A stretch of DNA of 8,121 nucleotides, taken from contig UQVI01000086.1 in assembly GCA_900544515.1 (NCBI GenBank), positions 1 to 8,121 on the forward strand. Reading direction: 5' to 3'. Positions 1 to 6,183 of this stretch are shown here, one piece after another. The DNA comes from an uncultured Oscillospiraceae bacterium (lineage in GTDB: Bacteria; Bacillota; Clostridia; Oscillospirales; Acutalibacteraceae). The notes beneath the pieces were generated by a model that saw only the letters and a program-made list of their open reading frames with translations, was not told where the DNA came from and did not search any database. The number at the start of each line of letters is the position of its first letter. Position 1 is the stretch's first letter. Made by a program: the position numbers and the translations under genes.

Positions 1-46
1 AGATTCGCCTTAGTCTCGTGGGCTCGGAGATGTGTATAAGAGACAG
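1..46. other. Illumina Nextera i7 adapter (synthetic, not genomic)
   Basis: Positions 13-46 match the 34-nt Nextera read-2 transposase adapter exactly, ending in the 19-nt Tn5 mosaic end AGATGTGTATAAGAGACAG at 28-46. Positions 5-12 are the index TCGCCTTA (known as N701) and 1-4 (agat) are the last bases of the P7 primer. This is library construct sequence left in the assembly. Genomic sequence starts at 47. Confidence 0.98.
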
Positions 47-1442
47 CCTCGTATCTGTGTCTGTGACGTTCGTAAATCATTGATGCACCATAAAGCTGAT
101 AAGCCTTTGACTCAGGATTGAGTGTACAAGGATACTGTCCAAGACGCATTGTTCCGCCCATATCGGTGACATCCTTTTGCTCAGGAAGAATATCAATCAC
201 AGGATACGGTGTATCAGGGTTAATTTCTGCTGAATTTGCATTTTTCAGTCCCAGCACATTCCTTGCAAATTCAATGATTGCAATCTGCATTCCGAGACAT
301 ATGCCAAGATAAGGGATATCATGCGTTCTTGCATACTCACAGGCTCTGATTTTTCCTTCAATACCACGAGAGCCAAAGCCTCCGGGTACAAGAATACCGT
401 CCATATCACCGAGTATTTCATCAATGTTCGCATCGCCCTCAAGTGTCTCGGAATCAATCCAGTTGATGTCTACAGCACTTTTCGTTGAGATACCGCCGTG
501 CTTAAGTGCCTCATTGACTGAAATGTATGAATCGTGAAGCTCAACATATTTTCCGACCATTGCGATTTTAACAGTCTGAACAGGATTTCTGAGTGCGTCG
601 AGCATATTTGTCCAGTCGGCAAGGTCAGGGTCTGCACATTCAAGTCCCAGCTTTCTGATAACTACGTCGTCCATTCTTTGTTCGTGGAGCATCATTGGTA
701 CTGCATAAAGAATATCACAGTTGTTGTTTTCGATAACACATTCTTTATCAACATTGCAGAATAGTGCGATTTTATTTTTTATATCATCTGTGAGTGCATG
801 CTCAGTACGGCAGACGATGATATCAGGGTGAATACCCAGTGAGAGCATTTCTTTGACAGAGTGCTGTGTTGGTTTTGATTTCAGCTCATCAGATGCAGCA
901 AGATAAGGTACAAGTGTAACGTGAATGAAGAGACAGTTCTCCCTGCCGACATCTACTGCAAACTGACGTATTGCCTCAAGAAAAGGCTGTGATTCAATAT
1001 CTCCTACAGTTCCGCCGATTTCCACAAAGCAGACATCTGCACCTGTATCGGCATTTCTTGCAATAGAACGCTTTATTTCGTTTGTAACGTGGGGGATAAT
1101 CTGAATGGTTTGTCCGCCGTAAACGCCCTTGCGTTCGTCCGTAATAACCTTCCAGTAGACTCTGCCGCTGGTGAGGTTAGAGTTCTGTGAAAGGCTTTCA
1201 TCAATAAATCTTTCATAATGCCCAAGATCGAGGTCTGTTTCAGCACCATCGTCAGTAACGAATACTTCGCCGTGCTGAACGGGATTCATAGTTCCGGGAT
1301 CAACATTAAGGTAGGGATCAAGCTTTTGTGCAGTAATTTTAAGTCCGCGTGCTTTCAGAAGTCTGCCGAGTGATGCGGCAGTGATTCCCTTGCCTAGTCC
1401 GGAGACGACGCCCCCTGTAATAAAAATGTATTTTGTGTTCAT
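47..1442 (-). CDS. pyrG: CTP synthase (glutamine hydrolysing), 3'-truncated by contig end
   Basis: CTP synthase makes CTP from UTP, ATP and glutamine in the cytoplasm, the last step of de novo pyrimidine nucleotide synthesis. The ATG at 1442-1440 follows an AGGAGG ribosome-binding site (1450-1455) with 7 nt spacing. The frame is open for 465 codons to the contig edge. The N-terminal synthetase domain opens with ITGGVVSGLGKG (residues 8-19, P-loop) and contains YLNVDPGTMNP (44-54), QHGEVFVTDDGAETDLDLGH (56-75) and EIGGTVGDIES (141-151). The class I glutamine amidotransferase domain shows GGFGSRG (354-360) and the nucleophile Cys382 in GICLGMQ. The last genomic residues are ERHRHRYE (458-465). 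Family members are about 535-545 aa, so some 70-80 residues are missing, including the catalytic His and Glu of the amidotransferase triad. The cut coincides with the adapter, so it is technical and not a pseudogene. It probably shares transcription with the DUF1846 gene 45 bp upstream. Confidence 0.98.
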
Positions 1443-1460
1443 TTTCAGTCCTCCTAACCG

Positions 1461-1475
1461 GGCATGGATTATGCC
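1461..1475 (-). other. Small hairpin in the DUF1846-pyrG gap
   Basis: GGCAT and ATGCC pair around a 5-nt loop, a few bases upstream of the pyrG ribosome-binding site. No U-run follows on the minus strand, so it is not an intrinsic terminator and does not separate the two genes. The whole gap is only 45 bp, too short for a leader attenuator of the Bacillus pyrG type. It may be chance or a processing or translational element. Confidence 0.3.
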
Positions 1476-1487
1476 TGATAAAATAAA

Positions 1488-2966
1488 TTAATAAATTTTC
1501 TTTTTATCTGATACGGCAGAGCAGGTAAGACGGATACCGAGCTTTTTAAGTACATTCTCATCTACCTGTGAGAGAAGAACGGAGGAATGCATTTCACAGT
1601 TTTTCAGCTTTGACAGCTGGTGCAGTGCTGTTTTTGCATTGCTGTCTGTTACGGCTGAAACGGATAGTGCAATCAAAATTTCATCAGTGTGAAGTCTCGG
1701 ATTCTTATTGCCGAGATGATTCAGCTTAAGCTCCTGAATCGGCTTTATAACCTCAGGCAGGATAAGGAGAATATCGTCGTCAATACCGCCGAGTTTTTTA
1801 AGTGCGTTGAGCAGCATTGCGGATGCACAGCCAAGTAAATCTGAGGTCTTACCGGTGATGATTTCACCGTCAGGAAGCTCAATTGCTGCTGCAGGCTGAA
1901 ATGTTTTATCAGCCAGTTTTTCAGCTGTATCGGCACATTTTCTGTCACTGATTGAAAGCTGAGCATTATTCATTAACAACTCAAGCTTGTATATTTCCTC
2001 CTTCTTGCTGCCTGTTCTCAGATTTTCACAGCAGGCAGTGTAGTATCTGCGGATAATTTCCTGCTTAGCGGCGTTGCATACTGCATCATCATCAATAATG
2101 CAGTTGCCTGCCATATTAACACCCATATCCGTTGGTGAATTGTATGGGCATTTGCCGTAAATTTTATCAAATGTGGCCTTGAGCACAGGGAAGATTTCAA
2201 CATCTCGGTTATAGTTAACTGTTGTTTTGCCATATGCTTCAAGGTGCCATGGGTCAATCATATTGACATCATTGAGGTCAGCAGTTGCTGCTTCATATGC
2301 AATATTTACAGGGTGATTGAGTGCAATATTCCAGATAGGGAAGGTTTCAAATTTCGCATAGCCTGCCTTGATACCACGCTTGTTTTCGTGATAAAGCTGT
2401 GAAAGACAGGTTGCCATTTTGCCGCTGCCGGGACCCGGTGCGGTGATTACAACGAGCTCACGTTCGGTTTCGATATAATCATTTTTGCCGTAGCCGTCGT
2501 CACTGACAATTTTTGAAATATTGGCAGGATAGCCGTCGATGATGTAGTGGTGATAGAATTTAATGCCGGCAGCCTTAAGCTTGTCCTCAAAGGAATTGAC
2601 CTTTGGTGTGGATACATATTTTGTAAGTACAACACTGCCGACCATAAGGCCTTTACTTGTGAAAGCGTCGATAAGTCTGAATACGTCGATATCATATGTA
2701 ATGCCGAGATCACCGCGAACCTTGTTTTTTTCAATATCGTCAGCACTGATTACGACAACAATTTCCGCCTGATCCTTTAACTGAAGCAGCATCTGGAGTT
2801 TGCTGTCCGGCTGAAATCCCGGCAGAACACGCGAAGCATGGTAGTCGTCAAACAGCTTACCGCCGAATTCAAGATAGAGCTTACCGCCGAATTCACTTAT
2901 CCTTTCCTTGATTCTGGTTGACTGCATCTGCAGATATTTGTCATTATCAAATCCTGTTTTAAACAT
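1488..2966 (-). CDS. DUF1846 family protein (conserved, function unknown)
   Basis: The product is a complete 492-aa cytoplasmic protein with no signal peptide or membrane helix. I recognise it as DUF1846, a family of about 500 aa widespread in Firmicutes and structurally characterised but without an assigned reaction. Typical stretches are FGGKLYLEFGGKLFDDYHAS (26-45), KNKVRGDLGITYD (80-92), a glycine-rich APGPGSGKM (176-184) resembling a P-loop, GYAKFETFPIWN (202-213), TADLNDVNMIDP (228-239) and SPTDMGVNMAG (277-287). The C-terminal third (about 340-492) is less conserved. The ATG at 2966 follows a GAGAGGG ribosome-binding site (2971-2977). It lies 45 bp upstream of pyrG on the same strand with no terminator between them, so co-transcription is likely. 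The nucleotide-binding reading of the glycine-rich motif is inference; I assign no function. Confidence 0.93.
   Translation of the reverse strand: MFKTGFDNDKYLQMQSTRIKERISEFGGKLYLEFGGKLFDDYHASRVLPGFQPDSKLQMLLQLKDQAEIVVVISADDIEKNKVRGDLGITYDIDVFRLIDAFTSKGLMVGSVVLTKYVSTPKVNSFEDKLKAAGIKFYHHYIIDGYPANISKIVSDDGYGKNDYIETERELVVITAPGPGSGKMATCLSQLYHENKRGIKAGYAKFETFPIWNIALNHPVNIAYEAATADLNDVNMIDPWHLEAYGKTTVNYNRDVEIFPVLKATFDKIYGKCPYNSPTDMGVNMAGNCIIDDDAVCNAAKQEIIRRYYTACCENLRTGSKKEEIYKLELLMNNAQLSISDRKCADTAEKLADKTFQPAAAIELPDGEIITGKTSDLLGCASAMLLNALKKLGGIDDDILLILPEVIKPIQELKLNHLGNKNPRLHTDEILIALSVSAVTDSNAKTALHQLSKLKNCEMHSSVLLSQVDENVLKKLGIRLTCSAVSDKKKIY
2854..2894. repeat. 17-bp direct repeat, period 24, inside the DUF1846 gene
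   Basis: The 17-mer AGCTTACCGCCGAATTC occurs identically at 2854-2870 and 2878-2894. It encodes the doubled EFGGKL at residues 25-30 and 33-38. I recall the doubled peptide as normal for the family, so this is an in-frame conserved repeat and not a recent duplication. It could still slip during replication. Confidence 0.85.
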
Positions 2967-2995
2967 ATTTCCCTCTCAATTTAAGCACATATTTA

Positions 2996-3034
2996 TGCAG
3001 AAAGGGACGCATAAAACAGTCCCCTTTGACCGCA
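2996..3034. repeat. Imperfect inverted repeat upstream of the DUF1846 gene
   Basis: AAAGGGAC (3001-3008) pairs with GTCCCCTTT (3019-3027), with one bulged C, across a 10-nt loop. The outer TGC/GCA (2996-2998, 3032-3034) pair after a small internal loop. It lies 30-70 bp upstream of the start codon and has no U-run on either side. It could be a 5'-UTR hairpin or an operator. No convincing -35/-10 pair was seen around it. Confidence 0.5.
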
Positions 3035-3043
3035 TTAAAAATC

Positions 3044-3090
3044 AAAAAAAGTACAAAACGGCTGTACGAAATGTACAACCGTCTGTACTT
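3044..3090 (-). terminator. Intrinsic terminator of the sigma/anti-sigma remnant locus
   Basis: On the minus strand an inner 10-bp stem (3073-3082 with 3058-3067, one G-U pair, loop ATTTC) sits inside an outer AAGTAC/GTACTT stem (3085-3090 with 3049-3054). A T-run follows directly (3044-3050 read in reverse). It starts about 50 bp after the stop codon at 3142 and would prevent read-through into the DUF1846-pyrG unit. The plus strand has no T-run after the hairpin, so it is one-directional. Confidence 0.85.
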
Positions 3091-3141
3091 ACATATTATA
3101 CAGTAAAACATTTGTTAAATCAATAGGCTTAAAAAATTTTT

Positions 3142-3964
3142 TTACTGCTCATATATAATTTTGCCGTTCATTGTCACTGAGCTGATTTCGTTGATGTCAA
3201 TGAAAGAGCCTAATGCAGTGCTGAGTGACCATTCTGTATTGCTGTAATTTTCGGATTCATTGTTGGTAAAGGCGGATATGTTAAATACGGAATTGTCCTT
3301 CATTTTAACTGAAACCGTGCAATCCTCAGGATTTCCCTGATACTTTTCAATATACAGTCCTATATTGCTGATTTCAACCTTTTTGGCAATATTCATTGTG
3401 TCAGGGAGCAGAATTGTGTCAAAAACATTGCCGGAATAGCTTTCATAGTCGGACATCGGAGCCGTCTGCGGATTTGTTTTCGCAATGGATAAATCAAAGT
3501 TTGTGTTGAAGTAATTATATATTTTTTTATTGCTCATCAGGGTGTTGATTTTAAAACTGTTCATTTTGCCTGACATTTTTTTTGAGCCGTTTGCGGTCAT
3601 ACAATAAAGTGCTTTACCTGTTTTTTTATCATAAGATTCAAAGGAAACATTATACACTGTAGGTCCGTCGACACCATATGAATCGCATAAATCAAGTCTT
3701 TCGTTCACTCTGCCCTTTCTCTCAGTATCTTCCGATGTGAAGTAAGCAATTGTATTTTTGTCGTCGTTAATTGCCTCCAGCACAGTGAGCCTGATTCCCT
3801 GCTTTTCACAGATTTTATTTATGGGATAAAGGAACTGTGCGAGCTGCGGATTGACGGAGTAAACAATGTTATTCGCAGTCGGATTTACTGAGGCAAAGGC
3901 AGTGGTCACAGTTGAAAAAATCAGAATAATTGCGGCAAGCAGGTATACAGCTCTTTTTGCAGAA
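3142..3964 (-). pseudogene. 5'-truncated DUF4179-type anti-sigma factor remnant
   Basis: The open frame runs about 273 codons but has no usable start. The segment VYLLAAIILIFSTVTTAFA (about 3950-3894), preceded by Lys-Arg, is a membrane helix. It is followed by a ~250-residue extracytoplasmic region containing ASVNPTANNIVYSVNP, GIRLTVLEAINDDKNTIAYF, a VNERLDLCDSYGVDG stretch and a Gly/Lys-rich NGSKKMSGKMNSFKI. This organisation and the preceding sigma remnant match anti-sigma factors with a DUF4179-like domain, an assignment made from memory. The cytoplasmic sigma-binding N-terminus is missing: upstream of the helix the frame meets a stop (TAA near 3973-3975), and no ATG, GTG or TTG with a ribosome-binding site precedes the helix. 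The GTG at 3909 lies at the end of the helix without a ribosome-binding site. I infer a deletion joining sigma codons to this helix near 3960-3967. Two residual functions cannot be excluded: an unusual start, or an artefactual deletion in assembly. Confidence 0.75.
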
Positions 3965-4131
3965 AAATGTATTTATGTTTCTGTAAGCTTTTATAAATGC
4001 TTCCTGCACGGCATCTTCAGCAGAATGATAATCGTGCAGATACAGGAACACAGATGCAGAAGATTGTCACCATAGTGATTTACAAGAGTGTTTATGTCAA
4101 ATTCGTTTTTCGGTACCGAACTGTTTAACAT
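3965..4131 (-). pseudogene. ECF sigma factor remnant (region 2 only, frameshifted)
   Basis: An ATG at 4131 with a near-perfect ribosome-binding site begins MLNSSVPKNEFDINTLVNHY and continues GDNLLHLC. At 4048-4050 the frame breaks. The next frame continues FLYLHDYHSAEDAVQEAFIK and AYRNINTF down to about 3965. Joined across a single missing base, the two halves read as sigma-70 region 2 of an ECF factor; the HDYHSAEDAVQEAFIKAYRN core is diagnostic. The rest of region 2, all of region 4 and the cytoplasmic part of the anti-sigma partner are absent, and the sequence passes straight into the anti-sigma membrane helix. The original frame stops at 3991-3993, so at most a 46-aa peptide is made. Frameshift plus deletion argue for real decay. 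Confidence 0.8.
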
Positions 4132-4137
4132 AGATTT

Positions 4138-4146
4138 ACCTCCTTT
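4138..4146 (-). promoter_or_regulatory. Ribosome-binding site of the sigma remnant
   Basis: The minus strand reads AAAGGAGGT, 6 nt before the ATG at 4131. It fixes the original start of the sigma gene and shows the 5' end is undamaged although the body is broken. Confidence 0.85.
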
Positions 4147-4192
4147 CAACTATTAGACGAAGTTCATCTTTAAAACTCTACAATTTTTTATA

Positions 4193-4221
4193 ATTATACG
4201 ATGCTTTAAAAATGAATACAA
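4193..4221 (-). promoter_or_regulatory. Sigma-70-type promoter of the sigma/anti-sigma remnant
   Basis: The minus strand reads TTGTAT (4221-4216), a 17-bp spacer, then a perfect TATAAT (4198-4193). This is about 62 bp upstream of the sigma start codon. It is a housekeeping-type promoter, back to back with the promoter of the two-component system. Confidence 0.75.
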
Positions 4222-4224
4222 TAA

Positions 4225-4256
4225 TTGCGTTGGAATTATAATTATGGTATTATAAT
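4225..4256 (+). promoter_or_regulatory. Probable promoter of the two-component operon
   Basis: TTGCGT (4225-4230) is followed after 17 bp by TATTAT (4248-4253); the better -10 word TATAAT (4251-4256) would need a 20-bp spacer. Either lies just upstream of the ribosome-binding site at 4264, giving a very short leader. The -35 is only 3 bp from the -35 of the opposite promoter, so the two probably interfere or are co-regulated. Confidence 0.5.
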
Positions 4257-4275
4257 TTTATCTGGAGGCAAAACT

Positions 4276-4938
4276 ATGAGCAAAAGAATTTTTATACTTG
4301 AGGATGATACCTTCCTTCGTGACGGACTGTGTGATATGCTGCAAAAGGAAGGCTATATAACTGTAAGTGCCTGTACCTGCAAAGAGGCGCAGGAAATCAT
4401 TGACAGTACCAGCTTTAATCTGATTATTCTTGATGTAATGCTGCCGGACGGCAATGGCTTTGATTTGTGCAGTAAGCTGAGGGAATCCGGTTGCAGCACG
4501 CCGATACTTTTTCTTACAGCCTGTGACGATGAAATCCAGATTGTAAGGGGGCTTGACTGCGGTGCAGATGATTATGTCACCAAACCGTTTAAGCTGCTTG
4601 AGCTGTTGTCACGTGTACGTGCACTGATGCGGAGAAATTCAGGCTCAACCTTTAAAAGCCGTGATATAACAATTGATATGGAAAATATGACTGTGAAGAA
4701 AAACGGCGAAAATATTTTTGTCACTCCCACTGAATTTCAGATTTTATCCATTCTTATGCGAAATAACGGTGTGATTGTTACAAGAGGTACACTCCTGCAA
4801 AATATATGGGATGATAATGACAGCTTTATTGATGACAACACACTTTCTGTTCACGTAAGCCGTCTGCGTGAAAAAATAGGTGCAAAGCATATTGTCACCA
4901 TTCGCGGTATCGGATACAGGTGGGAGGAGCAGCAATGA
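4276..4938 (+). CDS. OmpR-family response regulator
   Basis: The product is a 220-aa cytoplasmic transcription factor, phosphorylated by the kinase encoded directly downstream. The ATG at 4276 is chosen because GGAGG (4264-4268) lies 7 nt upstream; the in-frame TTG at 4225 falls in the promoter. The receiver domain (about 4-115) has the acidic pair Asp10/Asp11, phospho-acceptor Asp53 in LIILDVMLPDGNG, Thr81 in LFLTA and Lys103 in YVTKPF. The winged-helix DNA-binding domain (about 127-217) has VTPTEFQILSILMRNNG (149-165), the recognition-helix stretch DDNTLSVHVSRLREKIG (186-202) and the terminal VTIRGIGYRW hairpin. The length is normal for the family. Its stop overlaps the kinase start (ATGA), indicating translational coupling. 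The class is close to regulators of antimicrobial-peptide responses (VanR/BceR-like), but no target gene is adjacent, so the stimulus is unknown. Confidence 0.96.
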   Translation: MSKRIFILEDDTFLRDGLCDMLQKEGYITVSACTCKEAQEIIDSTSFNLIILDVMLPDGNGFDLCSKLRESGCSTPILFLTACDDEIQIVRGLDCGADDYVTKPFKLLELLSRVRALMRRNSGSTFKSRDITIDMENMTVKKNGENIFVTPTEFQILSILMRNNGVIVTRGTLLQNIWDDNDSFIDDNTLSVHVSRLREKIGAKHIVTIRGIGYRWEEQQ

Positions 4939-5843
4939 TCACTCTTGAAATAGTGCTGCTTACTGTGGCTGTGGTTTCCGTGATCATATGTACAGGATTA
5001 ATCATTTCTCATATCAGGCAGAAGAAAAAAATATCTGCCCTCATAAGCAGTATCAACGACTTTATTGAAAAGGGGATACTGACTCAATTCAGTGTGTCGG
5101 ATAATCACTTTGCCAATCTTCAGAACAGTGTGGCAGACCTTGAAAATATAATCCGACTTGAAAAAAGCAATACCTTAATTGAAACAAAGAAAAATACGGA
5201 GTTCATTTCCGATATATCACACCAGCTGAAAACACCGCTGGCAGGCTTAAGGCTTTACTGTGAAATGGATTATTCTGATAATCCGACACAGTATACTAAA
5301 AAAGAGCTGCAGCTGATTGAAAGAATGGAAAATCTGATTCAAAGGTTGCTGCGACTTGAAAAAATCAAATCCGATTCCTATGTTATGGATTTTAAGGTTT
5401 GGGAAGTCAGTGATATTGTGCGTGAAATGATGTCAGAATTTTATCATCTTTTTCCTGATAAAAAATACAGTATTGTCGGAAGCAGTGTGCTGAGATGTGA
5501 TAAAAGCTGGCTTTCTGAGGCAATAGGGAATGTGGTAAAAAATGCCAGCGAGCATACGTCTGCAGATGGATCCGTTACTGTGAAAATCGAAAACAGCAAC
5601 CATTCAACGATTATTGAAATAAATGATAACGGAGGAGGAATGGATGAAAAGGATATTCCTAATCTTTTTACACGATTTTTCAGCACCGGCAATCCTGCTC
5701 CGGGCAGTGCAGGCATAGGGCTTGCCATAACAAAGGCAATTGTGGAAAAGCATCACGGCATTATAAATGCTGAAAATAAGAACGACGGACTGTCTGTGAT
5801 TATGTGCTTCCCTCATATTGACGGATATATTACTATAGTTTGA
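4935..5843 (+). CDS. Sensor histidine kinase with a single N-terminal membrane helix
   Basis: The product is a 302-aa membrane-bound kinase that should autophosphorylate on His96 and pass phosphate to the upstream regulator. The ATG at 4935 overlaps the regulator stop and follows GGGAGGAG (4922-4929). Residues 3-26 form one hydrophobic helix, followed by basic HIRQKKK. A ~50-residue linker leads to the HisKA domain with SHQLKTPL (95-102). The HATPase domain has an N-box NVVKNASEH (199-207), DNGGGM (231-236), FTRFF (245-249) and GSAGIGLAI (257-265), so all catalytic boxes are present. There is no extracytoplasmic sensor domain and no second clear membrane helix, which suggests an intramembrane-sensing type that detects its signal through a partner protein. 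It is the last gene of the operon; a ~400-bp non-coding stretch follows. Confidence 0.95.
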   Translation: MITLEIVLLTVAVVSVIICTGLIISHIRQKKKISALISSINDFIEKGILTQFSVSDNHFANLQNSVADLENIIRLEKSNTLIETKKNTEFISDISHQLKTPLAGLRLYCEMDYSDNPTQYTKKELQLIERMENLIQRLLRLEKIKSDSYVMDFKVWEVSDIVREMMSEFYHLFPDKKYSIVGSSVLRCDKSWLSEAIGNVVKNASEHTSADGSVTVKIENSNHSTIIEINDNGGGMDEKDIPNLFTRFFSTGNPAPGSAGIGLAITKAIVEKHHGIINAENKNDGLSVIMCFPHIDGYITIV

Positions 5844-5861
5844 TGAACTGAAGAACAACAG

Positions 5862-5969
5862 CCTGAGGATGAAAAAAATCGATATATCTGCACATTTTTT
5901 CTCTTGGCATACGCAAGTATGCCAGCGAAAAAGAAATGCACACCTATTTTCGATTTTTTGTATCTCAGG
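5862..5969. repeat. Long imperfect hairpin (structured element A)
   Basis: Three nested pairings share one centre. The outer is CCTGAG (5862-5867) with CTCAGG (5964-5969). The middle is AAAAAATCGA (5873-5882) with TCGATTTTTT (5950-5959), with TGCA (5889-5892 and 5937-5940) further in. The apex is a perfect 8-bp stem TGGCATAC/GTATGCCA (5905-5912, 5917-5924) closed by a GCAA tetraloop. Pairing between these blocks is partial. It begins 18 bp after the kinase stop. It could act as a transcript-end structure, be a small RNA, or be an interspersed repeat of MITE type. There is no clean terminator T-run after the outer stem. Confidence 0.7.
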
Positions 5970-5977
5970 TGCAGGCA

Positions 5978-6084
5978 GTTATAAAAGAACTGATTTTGGA
6001 TTAGATAAGGCAAAAAGCACAGGAATACTTTGCGTATTCTGAGCATTTTTAACGCTATATAAGACGAAATCAGTCTTTTATAAC
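5978..6084. repeat. Near-perfect inverted repeat with inner hairpin (structured element B)
   Basis: GTTATAAAAGAACTGATTT (5978-5996) is the reverse complement of AAATCAGTCTTTTATAAC (6067-6084), except for one extra base. Inside lies a second stem at 6012-6050: AAAAA, GC, CAG and AATAC pair with GTATT, CTG, GC and TTTTT around the loop TTTGC, with small bulges. The inner stem ends in T-runs on both strands and could stop transcription from the kinase operon. Element B starts 9 bp after element A, and the pair fills most of the gap between the kinase and the phosphatase gene. Confidence 0.7.
6012..6050. terminator. Possible bidirectional intrinsic terminator inside element B
   Basis: The stem is GC-A-CAG-G-AATAC (6017-6028) with GTATT-CTG-A-GC (6034-6044). 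It has five A's on the left and ATTTTT (6045-6050) on the right. Some 170 bp from the kinase stop is far for a terminator, and the A-A mismatch and bulge weaken it, but it is the best candidate in the gap. Confidence 0.45.
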
Positions 6085-6183
6085 CTATTGCTATTCAGTT
6101 TACCAAACTATATTTCAACACATATTACCATAAATATTTTACGGCATTGTTAACAAATAAAGTATAACAGTTTAATAAATATA

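Larger units (their letters stand above)
4188..4257. repeat. Three TTATAATT boxes in the divergent intergenic region
   Basis: The octamer TTATAATT occurs at 4188-4195, 4236-4243 and 4250-4257. The first overlaps the leftward -10 box and the third overlaps the rightward -10 box. The second lies in the perfect 10-bp palindrome AATTATAATT (4234-4243). The last two are 14 bp apart, start to start. They could be operator half-sites, but the stretch is very AT-rich and -10 boxes alone would produce similar words. Confidence 0.3.

Noticed and set aside
47..1442. pyrG as a pseudogene because its C-terminus is missing
   Set aside because: The frame is open and well conserved up to the exact adapter boundary, so the loss is a contig-end effect.
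2547..2780. Plus-strand open frames opposite the DUF1846 gene as antisense proteins
   Set aside because: They are shadows of the well-supported minus-strand gene, with no ribosome-binding sites or family resemblance.
3049..3090. The GTAC-rich hairpin as a riboswitch or regulatory RNA
   Set aside because: It has a simple stem with a T-run on the minus strand just after the anti-sigma remnant, which is fully explained as an intrinsic terminator.
3142..3909. A 255-aa intact gene starting at GTG 3909
   Set aside because: The codon lies at the end of the membrane helix, has no ribosome-binding site, and the protein homology visibly extends upstream of it. It is better read as a 5'-truncated remnant.
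3869..4051. A 60-codon open frame starting at GTG 4051 as a small independent gene
   Set aside because: It is the second half of the frameshifted sigma region 2, followed by out-of-frame translation of the anti-sigma membrane helix. It has no ribosome-binding site of its own.
4225..4275. A 17-residue N-terminal extension of the response regulator from TTG 4225
   Set aside because: It overlaps the promoter. The ATG at 4276 has a good ribosome-binding site and matches the usual start of the receiver domain.
5813..6046. A 77-aa minus-strand open frame across the structured gap
   Set aside because: It overlaps the kinase 3' end, lies inside the inverted repeats, has no ribosome-binding site and no recognisable domain.
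5862..6084. A CRISPR array in the repetitive gap
   Set aside because: The repeats are inverted and paired, not direct and regularly spaced, and no cas gene is present.
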